Source of the DNA: Pectobacterium brasiliense
Lineage (GTDB): Bacteria; Pseudomonadota; Gammaproteobacteria; Enterobacterales; Enterobacteriaceae
DNA length: 64,000 nt
Direction: 5' to 3'
NCBI RefSeq assembly: GCF_013449685.1
Contig: NZ_JACDSF010000013.1
Coordinates: 130,267-194,266, forward strand
Shown here: positions 1 to 9,972 of the stretch, piece by piece
Position numbering within the stretch: the stretch's first letter is position 1
Layout: each line of letters begins with the position of its first letter
Notes under the pieces: generated by a model
Told to the model about the DNA's origin: nothing
Database searches by the model: none
The model's input: only the letters and a program-made list of their open reading frames with translations
Position numbers and translations under genes: made by a program

Positions 1-661
1 GCATGCAGTCCTGCATGGTTTTCCATACGTCGGCAAAATAGTGCTCAAGCGCTTCCCGACCATGCATCGCAATCTCGTTTTTCAGGACGATGGCGGATAA
101 AGACAGGCAGTGATCGTGGCAGTGTTGCAGCAGCTTCTGGGCAGAAAAGAACGGGTAGGGCGCGCTTTCCTCAGCCAGATTGGGTTTGCCGAAGTTTTCC
201 TGATCGACGACGAATCCGCCCCCGATGGAGTAATACGTTTTGCTATAGACCAACTCTTGCTGGTTATAGGCGCGAATGGTCATGCCGTTTTCATGTAGCG
301 GCAGGTTTTCCGGCTGGAAACGCAAGGAGGATTCCAGCGGGAAGCTGACCTCATACTGACCGTTGAGCATCGGCAGGCGTTGAGTGTCTTTCACCTGTTG
401 AATAAACGCCGGAATACTATCGATATTTACGCTATCCGGCAGATTACCCGCGAGCCCCATAATGATAGCGATATCGGTATGGTGCCCTTTCCCCGTCAGG
501 GAAAGCGAGCCGTAAATATCAACGACAATACGTGTCACCGATGAGATAAGCGCGCGGTTCACCAGATCGTCGGTGAACATTTTACCCGCTTTCATTGGGC
601 CGACAGTATGAGAACTGGACGGGCCGATGCCGATTTTGAAGATATCAAATACGCTGACCAT
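1..661 (-). CDS. sdaB: L-serine dehydratase, N-terminal part (runs off the window)
   Basis: This is the N-terminal 220 codons of an iron-sulfur L-serine ammonia-lyase, which deaminates L-serine to pyruvate and ammonia in the cytoplasm. The start at 661 follows AAGGA, and the protein opens MVSVFDIFKIGIGPSSSHTV, the hallmark N-terminus of SdaA/SdaB enzymes. The remainder, including the Cys residues for the 4Fe-4S cluster, lies beyond position 1. I chose sdaB over sdaA because the serine transporter sdaC lies directly upstream on the same strand, 67 bp away, as in the enterobacterial sdaCB operon. A hairpin with a U-run separates the two genes and could lower sdaB expression relative to sdaC. 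Confidence 0.88.
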   Translation of the reverse strand, partial: MVSVFDIFKIGIGPSSSHTVGPMKAGKMFTDDLVNRALISSVTRIVVDIYGSLSLTGKGHHTDIAIIMGLAGNLPDSVNIDSIPAFIQQVKDTQRLPMLNGQYEVSFPLESSLRFQPENLPLHENGMTIRAYNQQELVYSKTYYSIGGGFVVDQENFGKPNLAEESAPYPFFSAQKLLQHCHDHCLSLSAIVLKNEIAMHGREALEHYFADVWKTMQDCM

Positions 662-671
662 AGCGATTTCC

Positions 672-711
672 TTGAAAAAAAACGCCGGTCGTTAAATAAC
701 GTGCCGGCGTT
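672..711 (-). terminator. Hairpin plus U-run between sdaC and sdaB
   Basis: On the minus strand AACGCCGG pairs with CCGGCGTT and is followed by a run of eight T, immediately before the sdaB ribosome-binding site. It looks like a rho-independent terminator or attenuator inside the sdaC-sdaB operon. Confidence 0.6.
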
Positions 712-728
712 AAATTAGGGTGGGGGGC

Positions 729-2018
729 TTACAGCAGATCGCGCAGGCTGTAAACAATGGCGGAAATAGCGATCAGTCCCATCAGGGTGACAAAGACGTT
801 GCTGATCTGGCCGCTGTATTTCTTCATTGCTGGGACTTTCTGGATAGCGTACATCGGCATCAGGAACAGCAGGCACGCGATAATCGGGCCGCCCAACGTT
901 TCGATCATGCCCAGAATGCTTGGGTTCAGCGTCGCAACAATCCAGGTCGTGATCAGCATGAACAGCGCAGTGATGCGGTTCAATTTGGTGTTGGAAATGG
1001 TTTTTCCTCTGCTGCGCAGGGATTTCACGATCATGCCGTTAAAACCTTCGCCTGCACCCAGATAGTGACCCAGGAACGATTTAGAGATAGCGATAGTGGC
1101 AATAACCGGTGCCAGATAGCCGATTACCGGGTTTTTAAAGTGGTTCGCCAGATAGGACAGAATAGAAATGTTCTGTGTTTTCGCTTCCATCAGCTCAGTC
1201 GGAGACAGGCTCAGTACACAGCTGAAGACGAAGAACATCACGGTCAGCACCATCATGATGTGGCTGTAAGACAGAATGCGTGAGCATTTTTGCTCGGCGT
1301 CATCGCCATACTCTTTACGTTTGGCAACGGCGAAAGAGGAGATGATTGGCGAGTGGTTGAAGGAGAAAACCATCACCGGAATAGCCAACCATAATGTCGC
1401 CAACAGACCGTTGCCCGTGACGCTGGAACTCAAAGAAATGTTTTCAAAAACAGAGGTGTTCCAGTTTGGAATTAAATAAAGTGCCAGCAACATCAGCACG
1501 GCAACAAATGGGTAAACCAGAATACTCATTGCCTTAACGATCATCGCTTCACCAAAGCGGACAATAAACATTAATCCGAGGATCAATATTAATGACAGCA
1601 GCGCACGTGGCGGAGAAGGCAAATGCAATTGGTGAGTAATAAAACTATCTACCGTATTGGTGATGGCGACGCTATAAACTAATAGGATCGGATAAATAGC
1701 GAAAAAATAAAGCAAAGTGATTAATTTACCTGCACCAACGCCGAAATGTTCTTCAACGACTTCGGTAATATCTTCGCCACCTTTCTTGCCGGATAATACA
1801 AAGCGGCATAAGGCACGGTGAGAATAATATGTCATCGGGAAGGCAATCAGTGCCATGATAATTAACGGAATTAACCCACCAATACCGGCATTGATAGGTA
1901 AGAATAACACGCCAGCGCCGATGGCCGTGCCATAGAGGCCCAGCATCCAGACAGTGTCGCTTTTACGCCATCCTGAAGCCTGTTCTAACACCTGGCTGCT
2001 ATCTTGAATGGTGCTCAT
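729..2018 (-). CDS. sdaC: Serine/proton symporter SdaC
   Basis: This inner-membrane amino acid permease imports serine with protons and feeds the serine dehydratase encoded downstream. The protein is about 429 residues with roughly 11 hydrophobic segments. It contains the family signature [20 protein letters not shown] near the N-terminus and matches enterobacterial SdaC throughout as far as I recognise it. The frame extends to 2075, but I prefer the ATG at 2018 ([10 protein letters not shown]), because GAGGAGAG lies just upstream and this gives the usual family length. It is the first gene of a minus-strand sdaC-sdaB pair. Confidence 0.93.
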   Translation of the reverse strand: MSTIQDSSQVLEQASGWRKSDTVWMLGLYGTAIGAGVLFLPINAGIGGLIPLIIMALIAFPMTYYSHRALCRFVLSGKKGGEDITEVVEEHFGVGAGKLITLLYFFAIYPILLVYSVAITNTVDSFITHQLHLPSPPRALLSLILILGLMFIVRFGEAMIVKAMSILVYPFVAVLMLLALYLIPNWNTSVFENISLSSSVTGNGLLATLWLAIPVMVFSFNHSPIISSFAVAKRKEYGDDAEQKCSRILSYSHIMMVLTVMFFVFSCVLSLSPTELMEAKTQNISILSYLANHFKNPVIGYLAPVIATIAISKSFLGHYLGAGEGFNGMIVKSLRSRGKTISNTKLNRITALFMLITTWIVATLNPSILGMIETLGGPIIACLLFLMPMYAIQKVPAMKKYSGQISNVFVTLMGLIAISAIVYSLRDLL

Positions 2019-2535
2019 ATACTGATCTCTCCTCGGTGAACATATTAATACTCTGTTACAAGAGTATTGCCACATGATGTGGATTATAAAAATTACAGTA
2101 TCGGCAAGTTGCCGTTACGGAGTTTAAAAAACGAACGAGACATGTTGATAATTATGTCAGTAGGTCAATACTGTTTTGTGGCGGCATTCTATATCGTGGT
2201 GGTCAGCGAATAATATTGAGGCGATCACAGAAATGAATTGACGGGAAATATTTTAATAAATTTCCGCGCAAATTAAAATATCAATATTGATACTTTATTT
2301 TAAATATTTTTAACGGCTCGTTATTGATACTTTATTTAATTACCGAGTGATGAAAAATGAACAATAAATAAAATAAAGAGCAGATGAAATAATAAACGCA
2401 ATTTTGCTGATGTCACGCGTAATGATGTTTTTTCTCTTTTGAGAACGTCTTGATGGTGCGGTTCCTGCTGTTGCATCACATCAGATGAGAGCTACCCGGC
2501 AGATTGCAACCTGCCGGATAACGGTCACCGATCTG
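2019..2535. other. Intergenic region upstream of sdaC, downstream of purK
   Basis: This AT-rich non-coding stretch of about 517 bp must hold the sdaC promoter. I see no convincing full CRP or Lrp site and no ORF. A short inverted repeat (CCGGCAG/CTGCCGG, 2496-2517) sits just past the purK stop and may aid termination, but it lacks a U-run. Confidence 0.5.
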
Positions 2536-3606
2536 TCAGGCGGTGAGTTTTTCTTCTGCCCACGCCAGACCGCTGTGGTATTCCTCTGGTAATAGAGGTG
2601 CCAGCGATTGCAACGTGCGTTGTAACTGTGCAGTGTCCGACGACGGTAGATTGAGGTGCCCAACTTTGCGGCCAGGACGAACGTCTTTCTCATACCAGTG
2701 CAGATGTACCAGCGGTAGCGACAGCCAGTCGATATTCACATCAGTGCCGATCAGGTTGACCATCACCGACGGTGTTTCGACAACCGGTACCGGCAGCGGT
2801 AGATCCAGAATGGCGCGCAGATGCAGCTCAAACTGGCTGATGGACGCACCATTTTGCGTCCAATGTCCGCTATTGTGTACGCGTGGAGCCAGTTCGTTAA
2901 TGAGCAGATGATCGCCGACGATAAAGCATTCCATCGCCATCACGCCCACATAACCCAGCGCATTCATGATTGCGGACAGCATCTGTTCAGCCTGCTGCTG
3001 CAACTGCGGATCGGGTTGAGGGAAAGCCACGCTGGTGCGCAGAATGCCATCCTGATGCAGGTTATGAGTGAGCGGGTAGAACACACATTTGCCGTGCGTA
3101 TTGCGGGCACCCACCAGCGAGACTTCGCCAGAAAAGTTAATGCCTTGCTCAACGATGCATTCGCCGTAGCAGTCAGCGGGCAGTGTTTGCTGTTCGCCAT
3201 CGCGCAAGCGCCACTGTCCACGACCGTCGTAACCGCCGACGCGACGTTTAACGATCGCTAATTCACCCAATGAGGTGAAGACGTGTGGCCATTCATCGGC
3301 GCTCGCCAGCAGTTGCCACGGGGCGGTTGCCAGATTCAACGAATCCAGCAGTTGCTTTTGCGTCAGGCGATCGGCCAGACGCGGGAAAATATCGCGGTTT
3401 GCAAACGCCGTGTGCTCGGCTAACTCGCGGGTGAGGGCGGTTTCCGGCCAGCGTTCGATCTCGGCGGTAATGACACTGTTATGAAATGGAACCGACTCCG
3501 GTTCTGCATCCAGACCCACTGGGTAAACCGCAATACCTAGCGGTTCACCAGCCTGACGCAGCATTCTGCCCAACTGACCATTACCTAATACGCAGACCGG
3601 TTTCAT
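2536..3606 (-). CDS. purK: 5-(carboxyamino)imidazole ribonucleotide synthase PurK
   Basis: PurK is an ATP-grasp enzyme of de novo purine synthesis. It carboxylates AIR to N5-CAIR using ATP and bicarbonate, and PurE then isomerises the product. The 356-residue protein starts [20 protein letters not shown] (PurK N-terminal nucleotide-binding fold). It contains ATP-grasp segments such as [13 protein letters not shown] near residue 115 and [14 protein letters not shown] near residue 260, which carry metal and substrate ligands. Its ATG overlaps the purE stop in an ATGA arrangement (3603-3606), so the two are translationally coupled. Confidence 0.96.
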   Translation of the reverse strand: MKPVCVLGNGQLGRMLRQAGEPLGIAVYPVGLDAEPESVPFHNSVITAEIERWPETALTRELAEHTAFANRDIFPRLADRLTQKQLLDSLNLATAPWQLLASADEWPHVFTSLGELAIVKRRVGGYDGRGQWRLRDGEQQTLPADCYGECIVEQGINFSGEVSLVGARNTHGKCVFYPLTHNLHQDGILRTSVAFPQPDPQLQQQAEQMLSAIMNALGYVGVMAMECFIVGDHLLINELAPRVHNSGHWTQNGASISQFELHLRAILDLPLPVPVVETPSVMVNLIGTDVNIDWLSLPLVHLHWYEKDVRPGRKVGHLNLPSSDTAQLQRTLQSLAPLLPEEYHSGLAWAEEKLTA

Positions 3607-4112
3607 GCCTCCTCCCGCGGATCGGGATGAGAGAGCACATCATCGGTTTGCGCCTGACGCCAGTCTGCCAGCCGGGTGGCGATGCCATTGTCATGCAGGG
3701 CAAGAATTTGTGCGGCCAGCAGAGCCGCATTCGCTGCGCCCGCTTTGCCAATGGCCAACGTGCCGACCGGAATACCGCGAGGCATTTGGACGATGGAATA
3801 CAGGCTGTCTACACCGCTCAGCGTTGAGCTTTGTACCGGCACGCCAAGCACGGGAACCAGCGTTTTCGCTGCCAGCATACCCGGCAGGTGTGCTGCGCCG
3901 CCTGCGCCCGCGATAATCACATCAAAACCGTTCTGTGCCGCTTGCTCAGCAAAGCTGAACAGCTTATCCGGCGTCCGGTGTGCGGAAACGACTTCGGTAT
4001 GAAAAGGAATGTTCAGCGTGGTGAGGATTTCCGCAGCAAACTGCATGGTGGCCCAGTCACTCTTTGAACCCATGACGATGGCAATTTTAGCCGGGGCAAC
4101 GTTGGATGACAT
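3603..4112 (-). CDS. purE: N5-CAIR mutase PurE
   Basis: PurE converts N5-CAIR to CAIR in purine biosynthesis. It is a 169-residue cytoplasmic protein with the class I signatures VMGSKSDW near residue 12 and SAHRTPDKL near residue 48, and Ala/Gly-rich loops ([12 protein letters not shown]). I chose the start at 4112 because AGGAG lies about 11 nt upstream and homologues begin here. The longer frame to 4211 would cover leader sequence. A PurR-type operator lies upstream at 4229-4244, so purEK is probably repressed by PurR with purines. Confidence 0.95.
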   Translation of the reverse strand: MSSNVAPAKIAIVMGSKSDWATMQFAAEILTTLNIPFHTEVVSAHRTPDKLFSFAEQAAQNGFDVIIAGAGGAAHLPGMLAAKTLVPVLGVPVQSSTLSGVDSLYSIVQMPRGIPVGTLAIGKAGAANAALLAAQILALHDNGIATRLADWRQAQTDDVLSHPDPREEA

Positions 4113-4228
4113 GCCTGTAACGCTCCTGTAGTTGTACCTATAATTGTACGTGTTCGTGACGCGTTCGCGTCGGCCAGACAGGGAGGGTCTGGCGTTGAGG
4201 GCGTAGAGCATATCACGCCATTATGGCG

Positions 4229-4244
4229 AGGAAAACGGTTGCGT
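4229..4244 (-). promoter_or_regulatory. PurR operator upstream of purEK
   Basis: On the minus strand the 16-mer ACGCAACCGTTTTCCT matches the PurR consensus ANGCAANCGNTTNCNT at every defined position. It lies about 117 nt upstream of the purE start codon. Confidence 0.8.
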
Positions 4245-4302
4245 ATGCGGAAATGCTGGGGGAATAAGGTGAGAGACCGTTAAGTCAATGTCAGGAAACG
4301 CA

Positions 4303-5025
4303 TTAAAATGGGAAGGAAATCAGTTCGATATTTTGTGGTGTGACCTTAATCATCGACCCTTCTTCATGCCAGGCACCCAGAACGGCACGACGACCAGAAG
4401 ATTCACCGAGATCGACCTGATGAATAGCCGGGCGGTGCGTGTGGCCGTGGATCATCGTCTTCACCTTATAATGCCGTAAGCGTTCAAGTACGGCGTCGTG
4501 ATTGACATCCATAATCTGCTGCGACTTTTTCTGGTTTTCGTGCTGGCTGGCTGCCCGCATCTTCGCCGCGATGTTCATCCGTAATGACAGCGGTAATAGC
4601 AGGAAGAGTCGCTGAATGAACGGGTTGTGTACTCGGCGGCGGAATTGCTGGTAATGCTGATCGTCAGTACACAGCGTATCGCCATGCAGAACGAGGATCT
4701 TCTGGCCGTAGAGATCGAGCACCGTTTCCGTCGGCAGCAGTGTCATTCCGCTTTGTTTGGCGAAACGCTTACCGATCAGGAAATCACGGTTGCCGTGAAC
4801 GAAATAGCAGGGAACGCCGCGCTGATGTAAGGCATGCAGTTCCTCGGCGACAGTCGCATGCAATGGCTGGGGATCGTCGTCACCAATCCAGGCATCGAAC
4901 AGATCGCCAAGAATGTACAGCGCATCGGCATGAATCGCATCATGGCGTAAAAAACGCAGAAAACCGGCGGTAATCGCCGGTTCATGAACACTTAAATGCA
5001 GATCGGCAATGAACAGCGTTGCCAT
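4303..5025 (-). CDS. lpxH: UDP-2,3-diacylglucosamine pyrophosphatase LpxH
   Basis: LpxH hydrolyses UDP-2,3-diacylglucosamine to lipid X and UMP, a cytosolic-face membrane step of lipid A synthesis. The 240-residue protein carries the calcineurin-like metallophosphoesterase motifs in order: DLHLS (residue 7), [11 protein letters not shown] (about 40), HGNRD (about 79), a metal-binding HGD (about 114) and HGHTHRP (about 195). It follows ppiB by 10 bp on the same strand, giving a ppiB-lpxH transcript as in E. coli. Confidence 0.95.
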   Translation of the reverse strand: MATLFIADLHLSVHEPAITAGFLRFLRHDAIHADALYILGDLFDAWIGDDDPQPLHATVAEELHALHQRGVPCYFVHGNRDFLIGKRFAKQSGMTLLPTETVLDLYGQKILVLHGDTLCTDDQHYQQFRRRVHNPFIQRLFLLLPLSLRMNIAAKMRAASQHENQKKSQQIMDVNHDAVLERLRHYKVKTMIHGHTHRPAIHQVDLGESSGRRAVLGAWHEEGSMIKVTPQNIELISFPF

Positions 5026-5035
5026 GCAGGTCGGA

Positions 5036-5530
5036 TTATTCGCTGACCGTTACGTGGGTAATCACCACGTCTTCTTTCGGTACATCCTGATGCATGCCGC
5101 TGCGGCCGGTAGCCACGCCTTTGATTTTATCAACGACGTCCATGCCTTCGGTGACTTCAGCGAATACGCAGTAGCCCCAGCCATCGGCACGCTCTGAACG
5201 GAAGTTCAGGAAATCGTTATCAACAACGTTGATAAAGAACTGGGCAGTGGCAGAATGCGGATCGTTAGTACGAGCCATTGCCAGCGTGCCACGCGCGTTT
5301 TTCAGGCCGTTATTGGCTTCATTTTTGATTGTCGCATTGGTTTCTTTCTGATCCATGCCGGGAGCGAAGCCGCCGCCCTGAATCATAAAACCATTAATCA
5401 CGCGGTGAAAAATCGTGTTGTCATAAAAACCGCTGCGACAGTAGTTCAGGAAGTTTTCTACGGTAACCGGCGCTTTGTCTGCAAACGTATTAATAACGAT
5501 ATCGCCGTGGTTGGTATGAAGCGTAATCAT
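5036..5530 (-). CDS. ppiB: Cyclophilin-type peptidyl-prolyl isomerase B
   Basis: PpiB is a cytoplasmic cyclophilin that catalyses cis-trans isomerisation of Xaa-Pro bonds. The 164-residue protein has no signal peptide, which distinguishes it from periplasmic PpiA. It shows the conserved core [13 protein letters not shown] around residues 40-52, with the catalytic Arg, and the [17 protein letters not shown] segment around residues 84-100. It leads the ppiB-lpxH unit. Confidence 0.96.
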   Translation of the reverse strand: MITLHTNHGDIVINTFADKAPVTVENFLNYCRSGFYDNTIFHRVINGFMIQGGGFAPGMDQKETNATIKNEANNGLKNARGTLAMARTNDPHSATAQFFINVVDNDFLNFRSERADGWGYCVFAEVTEGMDVVDKIKGVATGRSGMHQDVPKEDVVITHVTVSE

Positions 5531-5951
5531 AATAATGAACCCTAGATAGCCTTAGTGATTAAGAGTGCTGTTCACAAAAGGCGGTGAACAACAAGAGCGC
5601 TGTTATAGCATAACTGGTCGATTGAGTCAGTACTTCGCGCTTACTGCACCGCTGTTGGTCGTTGGATGGATGAGAAAATCGTATCAAAAGGTTTACTACT
5701 CTGATTTTGGTAGACCTGAAATAATATGTGCGCTTAAGAATAGTGCGCAATAAGGTGTTAATCAGGCAATAGGGACTTTTAAAAACAAATAAATTGATCA
5801 AAAATTCAAATAATAGTTAATTAATTTGAATGAGATTTTTGTTGCCCCAGATCAATGTTTTGCGTAATCAACGTGTTCTTTTTTTATGGCTCAGATTAAT
5901 CTGAGAGTAATTCTTATTCTTCATAAATAACTCTAAAGAGATAGGTGAACT
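5531..5951. other. Divergent intergenic region between ppiB and doxX
   Basis: This AT-rich region of about 420 bp must contain the divergent promoters for ppiB (minus) and the DoxX gene (plus). A ribosome-binding-like AGGTGA sits just before 5952. I see no ORF, repeat or operator I can name. Confidence 0.5.
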
Positions 5952-6383
5952 ATGCTGGGTATTCTGGATAGTGTTAATCGTTTATTAGACAAACCGGATT
6001 TTGGCAAACTGTTTTTGCGCGTATCTTTCAGCATTTTGATGCTGTTTCACGGCTGGCATAAGGTACACGGTGGAATCGGTGCCATTGAAGGCATGCTGAC
6101 CTCGGCAGGACTCCCTGCTTTTGTGGGTTACGGTGTCTATGTCGGAGAAGTCATCACCCCGATTCTGATGATTCTCGGGATTCTTACACGTCCTTCTGCA
6201 CTGGTCTTCTCCTTTACCATGGTCGTCGCAACCTTACTGGTCAACTCTGGTGGTTTCGCTACGTTGGCCAAAACCGGTGCCTGGGGTGTTGAAGGCACGG
6301 CGGTGTTCTTCTTTGCGGGTATCGCGATTGCCCTGCTCGGTAGCGGGAAATACTCCGTGATGTCCAATCCGCGCTGGCGTTAA
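5952..6383 (+). CDS. DoxX family inner-membrane protein
   Basis: This is a 143-residue membrane protein with four hydrophobic segments (about 20-42, 62-80, 85-105, 115-133). It carries DoxX hallmarks such as FLRVSFSILMLFHGWHKV and an EVITPILMILGILTRP segment. Such proteins are often linked to redox or stress functions in the membrane, but the role of this one is not evident from the sequence. It stands alone between ppiB and cysS and is followed by a clear terminator. Confidence 0.85.
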   Translation: MLGILDSVNRLLDKPDFGKLFLRVSFSILMLFHGWHKVHGGIGAIEGMLTSAGLPAFVGYGVYVGEVITPILMILGILTRPSALVFSFTMVVATLLVNSGGFATLAKTGAWGVEGTAVFFFAGIAIALLGSGKYSVMSNPRWR

Positions 6384-6430
6384 TGGTTTTTTGTCGGCGG
6401 ATTGCTTTTGTCAGTCACCACTAATGATGT

Positions 6431-6465
6431 GAAATGGCTCGGATTTTCCGGGCCATTTCATTTTT
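6431..6465 (+). terminator. Rho-independent terminator after the DoxX gene
   Basis: GAAATGGCTCGG pairs with CCGGGCCATTTC around a short loop, followed by ATTTTTA. Stem and U-run are both good. Confidence 0.8.
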
Positions 6466-6652
6466 ATCCTTTCTCGCTGATTCCCTCTTCTTATTAACCT
6501 TGCAATACAGTAGGGTTCAGGTTTCAATACGCCGTTGGGTATCAACCCTGAATACATTGATGTTACTGACGCTAACTGCGGCTGTGAAAACCATTTCTTT
6601 GAAACCATTTTTTTGTGAAAACCATTTTTTATAAAAACACTGGAACGCCCTG

Positions 6653-8038
6653 ATGCTAAAGATTTTTAATACGCTGAGTCGCCAAAAAGAGGAATTTAAA
6701 CCTATCCACGCCGGTCAGGTGGGAATGTATGTGTGTGGCATCACCGTTTATGACCTGTGTCATATCGGTCACGGGCGTACTTTCGTGGCGTTTGATGTGG
6801 TGGCGCGGTATTTGCGGTATCTGGGATATTCACTGAAATATGTGCGTAATGTCACCGATATTGACGACAAAATTATTAAACGTGCGATCGAGAATGGAGA
6901 AACCAGTGACCAACTGACGACCCGCATGATCGCAGAGATGCACGCCGATTTTGATGCATTGAATATTCTGCGTCCGGATGCCGAGCCGCGTGCGACGCAC
7001 CATATTGCCGACATCATCGAAATGGTGGAAACGCTGATTGCCCGTCGCCACGCCTATATTGCGAGTAATGGCGATGTGATGTTCTCCGTTGATACCGCGC
7101 CAGGCTACGGTGTGCTGTCTCGTCAGGATCTGGATCAGTTGCAGGCTGGCGCGCGCGTTGAAATTACCGAAGTGAAGCGTAACCCGATGGACTTCGTGCT
7201 GTGGAAAATGTCCAAGCCAGGTGAACCGCACTGGTCCTCCCCGTGGGGAGAAGGGCGTCCTGGCTGGCACATCGAGTGTTCTGCCATGAACTGCAAACAA
7301 CTGGGCACGCATTTTGATATTCACGGCGGCGGTTCCGATTTGATGTTCCCGCACCACGAAAACGAGATCGCGCAGTCCAGCTGTGCACATGACGGCTCGT
7401 ATGTGAATTACTGGATGCATTCCGGCATGGTGATGGTTGACCGCGAGAAAATGTCAAAGTCGCTCAACAATTTCTTCACCGTACGCGATGTGCTGGCGTA
7501 TTACGATCCGGAAACCGTGCGTTACTTCTTGATGTCAGGCCACTACCGCAGCCAGCTGAACTACAGCGAAGACAACCTGAAACAGGCGCGTGCGGCGCTG
7601 GATCGTCTGTATACGGCGCTGCGTGGAACGGATGCCGGCGCTGCGGCGCACGGCGGTGACGAGTTTGAAGCCCGTTTCCGCGAAGCGATGGACGACGATT
7701 TCAACACGCCGGAAGCCTATTCGGTATTGTTTGATATGGCGCGTGAAGTTAACCGCCTGAAAACGGAAGATGTACAAGCGGCGAACCAACTGGCATCGGC
7801 ACTGCGCAAACTGTCCGGCGTGCTTGGCCTGCTGGAGCAGGATCCTGAGCAGTTCCTGCAAAATGGCGCGCAGGTGGATGACGAGGAAGTGAAGGAAATC
7901 GAAGCGTTAATCCAACAGCGTAAAGATGCGCGTGCGGCGAAAGACTGGGCGCTAGCCGATCAGGCTCGCGATCGCTTGAATGAAATGGGGATCGTGCTGG
8001 AAGATGGCCCGCAGGGGACGATCTGGCGCCGTAAGTAA
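6653..8038 (+). CDS. cysS: Cysteinyl-tRNA synthetase
   Basis: CysS charges tRNA-Cys with cysteine in the cytoplasm. The 461-residue protein is a class I synthetase of normal length. It shows the HIGH-type motif CHIGHGRT near residue 35, the zinc-site residues C28 and the GWHIECSAM cysteine near 209, the HHENE segment near 235, and the KMSKS motif (EKMSKSLNN) near 268. It lies in the conserved ppiB-cysS-ybcJ-folD neighbourhood. Confidence 0.97.
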   Translation: MLKIFNTLSRQKEEFKPIHAGQVGMYVCGITVYDLCHIGHGRTFVAFDVVARYLRYLGYSLKYVRNVTDIDDKIIKRAIENGETSDQLTTRMIAEMHADFDALNILRPDAEPRATHHIADIIEMVETLIARRHAYIASNGDVMFSVDTAPGYGVLSRQDLDQLQAGARVEITEVKRNPMDFVLWKMSKPGEPHWSSPWGEGRPGWHIECSAMNCKQLGTHFDIHGGGSDLMFPHHENEIAQSSCAHDGSYVNYWMHSGMVMVDREKMSKSLNNFFTVRDVLAYYDPETVRYFLMSGHYRSQLNYSEDNLKQARAALDRLYTALRGTDAGAAAHGGDEFEARFREAMDDDFNTPEAYSVLFDMAREVNRLKTEDVQAANQLASALRKLSGVLGLLEQDPEQFLQNGAQVDDEEVKEIEALIQQRKDARAAKDWALADQARDRLNEMGIVLEDGPQGTIWRRK

Positions 8039-8070
8039 CACTTTCTTTCTGTAATACACTTTCCGTAAAT

Positions 8071-8107
8071 AAAAAGCCCGCAAAAATGAAATTGCGGGCT
8101 TTTTTTC
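8071..8107. terminator. Bidirectional terminator between cysS and ybcJ
   Basis: AAAAAGCCCGCA pairs with TGCGGGCTTTTTTT. There are A- and T-runs on both sides of a GC-rich stem, so it can serve the converging cysS and ybcJ transcripts. Confidence 0.9.
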
Positions 8108-8129
8108 GCCATCATCGACACTGCGAGGG

Positions 8130-8342
8130 TTACTCGGTAACGTTTACCGTCTCGCCGTTGAACTGAACGGTTTGCCCGGCGACGATTTTGCAGCGCTTGC
8201 GCGTTTCCGTCTGGCCATCAACGGTCACGTCGCCTGCGGCGATAGACAGTTTGGCTGCTGCGCCACTTTCACTCCAGCCCAGCAGTTTCAAGAGATCGCA
8301 CAGTTCAACGTGCGGATGCTTTTCAAGATTAAAGGTTGCCAT
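8130..8342 (-). CDS. ybcJ: YbcJ, small S4-like RNA-binding protein
   Basis: This 70-residue protein is of the YbcJ/YaaA-like S4 fold family. It contains the S4-type core LKLLGWSESGAAAKLSIAAG followed by a VTVDGQTETRKRCKI segment, typical of alpha-L RNA-binding motifs. E. coli YbcJ is ribosome-associated; that role is assumed here from the family. It lies just downstream of folD on the same strand (32 bp gap), so the two are probably co-transcribed. Confidence 0.9.
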   Translation of the reverse strand: MATFNLEKHPHVELCDLLKLLGWSESGAAAKLSIAAGDVTVDGQTETRKRCKIVAGQTVQFNGETVNVTE

Positions 8343-8374
8343 AAATTCCTGCTTATCCGTGTTTGACTCGCCAA

Positions 8375-9238
8375 TTATTCGGCGTGGTCATGATACTCTT
8401 CGCACGCCTGTAGCGTGTTTTGAATCAGTGTGGCAACGGTCATTGGGCCGACGCCGCCTGGTACAGGGCTGATGTAAGACGCTCTTTCCTGCGCCGTTTC
8501 AAATTCCACATCGCCGACCACTTTACCGCTTTCCAGACGGTTGATACCCACATCCAGCACAATCGCGCCCGGTTTAATCCATTCGCCGGGAATGAAACCC
8601 GGTTTACCCACTGCGACAACCAGCAGATCGGCGTTTTCAATATGGTGGCGTAGATTTTTGGTGAAACGGTGCGTGACGGTAGTCGTACAGCCAGCCAGCA
8701 GCAGTTCCAGACTCATCGGGCGACCAACGATATTAGACGCGCCGACCACAACGGCATTCAGCCCGAAGGTGTCGATATTATAGCGCTCCAGCAGCGTAAT
8801 GATGCCGCGTGGCGTACAGGCGCGCAGCATTGGCGCGCGCTGGCACAAACGACCCACGTTGTAAGGATGGAAGCCATCCACATCTTTACTGGGTGCGATG
8901 CGTTCAATCACCTTGGTGTTATCGATGCCTTCCGGTAGCGGAAGCTGAACCAGAATACCGTCAATTGTCTGGTCGGCGTTGAGCTGGTCGATAAGTGCTA
9001 ACAGTTCTGATTCTGTTGCGGTGGCGGGCAAATCATAAGAACGGGAAATAAAACCGACTTCTTCACACACCTTGCGTTTGCTGGCGACATAAATCTGTGA
9101 CGCTGGATTCTCGCCGACCAGCACAACGGCCAGACCCGGTACGCGTTTTCCTTCTGCTAAACGCTGTGTGACTCGTGCGGCAACTTCGTCTTTGACCTGC
9201 TGCGCAATCGTTTTACCATCAATAATCTTTGCTGCCAT
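8375..9238 (-). CDS. folD: Bifunctional methylenetetrahydrofolate dehydrogenase/cyclohydrolase
   Basis: FolD interconverts 5,10-methylene-THF, methenyl-THF and 10-formyl-THF using NADP in one-carbon metabolism. The 287-residue protein has the conserved [17 protein letters not shown] segment (Tyr and catalytic Lys near residues 50-54), the ILVQLPLPE motif near 95, [11 protein letters not shown] near 120, and [14 protein letters not shown] near 260. Length and motifs are normal. Confidence 0.97.
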   Translation of the reverse strand: MAAKIIDGKTIAQQVKDEVAARVTQRLAEGKRVPGLAVVLVGENPASQIYVASKRKVCEEVGFISRSYDLPATATESELLALIDQLNADQTIDGILVQLPLPEGIDNTKVIERIAPSKDVDGFHPYNVGRLCQRAPMLRACTPRGIITLLERYNIDTFGLNAVVVGASNIVGRPMSLELLLAGCTTTVTHRFTKNLRHHIENADLLVVAVGKPGFIPGEWIKPGAIVLDVGINRLESGKVVGDVEFETAQERASYISPVPGGVGPMTVATLIQNTLQACEEYHDHAE

Positions 9239-9344
9239 CTGAGAAGAGACCCATCAATTTGAAATAGGGGGAGATGGCCGCTATTTTGTCAGAAGCTGCG
9301 CGTGCTGTCAGGCATTGCATCAACATTAATTCCAATTGATCTCG

Positions 9345-9530
9345 TTATTCGCTGACCTCGAACCGGTTTTTACCGCCATTTTTGGCGCGATACAGCGCGG
9401 CATCGGCAATCTCGATAACGGACACAGCCGTTTGCGGTGGGTTATCCGCGTAGAACACGTAGACACCTGCACTAATGGTGACGATTTTTTCTGGGAACAG
9501 TGTCGTTGCATGGGGGATTTTTGCTTCACT
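9345..9530 (-). pseudogene. C-terminal remnant of a GGDEF diguanylate cyclase
   Basis: Read on the minus strand to a TAA at 9345-9347, about 60 codons encode EAKIPHATTLFPEKI..., a VTISAGVYVF strand and ADAALYRAKNGGKNRFEVSE, the final strands and helix of a GGDEF domain. No upstream part with the GGDEF active-site loop exists in the window, so the fragment cannot make c-di-GMP. It is a relic between folD and ugd. Confidence 0.75.
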
Positions 9531-9972
9531 GTAACAAGATGTTGACTTGATAATAAAGTAACACGTCTACATACCGCCTCCATATACCGTGGATAAAGAC
9601 GCTAAAATAAATCGGTATTATCGCGTTTATTCGCCAATATCATCTACGATAAATGATGTTATGTGACATCACGTCATGAACATTTGTTTTCACGCTAATG
9701 ATTTAAAAAGGTGACAAGGTGTAAGAAGATCTTTATTTATCATTAAATACGCTATGTTTAATTGGCGTTTAACTGGAGTTGCTAATGATAAGGGCAGTGT
9801 GCTTCTGACGTTATCGACGGATAAGGGAAAGGTGTATTTGGAATGATAGTGACGCATGGCAGGAGAGAAACACGAAATAAATTGACATGTTACACCGCTA
9901 TTCAGATTAAAACAGAAGAAAGATAATTCGGCTAAATAGGTTTTTAGTCAGTAATGAAATAAAGAGCCCTTC
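9531..9972. other. AT-rich regulatory region upstream of ugd
   Basis: This 440-bp region lacks ORFs. It carries a PhoP-type box at 9755-9771 with a -10-like TAATGA at 9783-9788. That gives a 5' leader of about 180 nt before the ugd start. Confidence 0.6.
9755..9771 (+). promoter_or_regulatory. PhoP box upstream of ugd
   Basis: TGTTTA-ATTGG-CGTTTA matches the PhoP tandem repeat (T/G)GTTTA-N5-(T/G)GTTTA at 11 of 12 positions. TAATGA lies 11 bp downstream as a -10 candidate, the spacing typical of PhoP-activated promoters. Confidence 0.75.

Noticed and set aside
2496-2517. Hairpin after purK as a firm terminator
   Set aside because: The 7-bp stem lacks a following U-run, so it is mentioned only in the region description.
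6830-7420. Minus-strand ORF of 196 codons opposite cysS
   Set aside because: Antisense shadow of an intact essential gene; no ribosome-binding site or motif.
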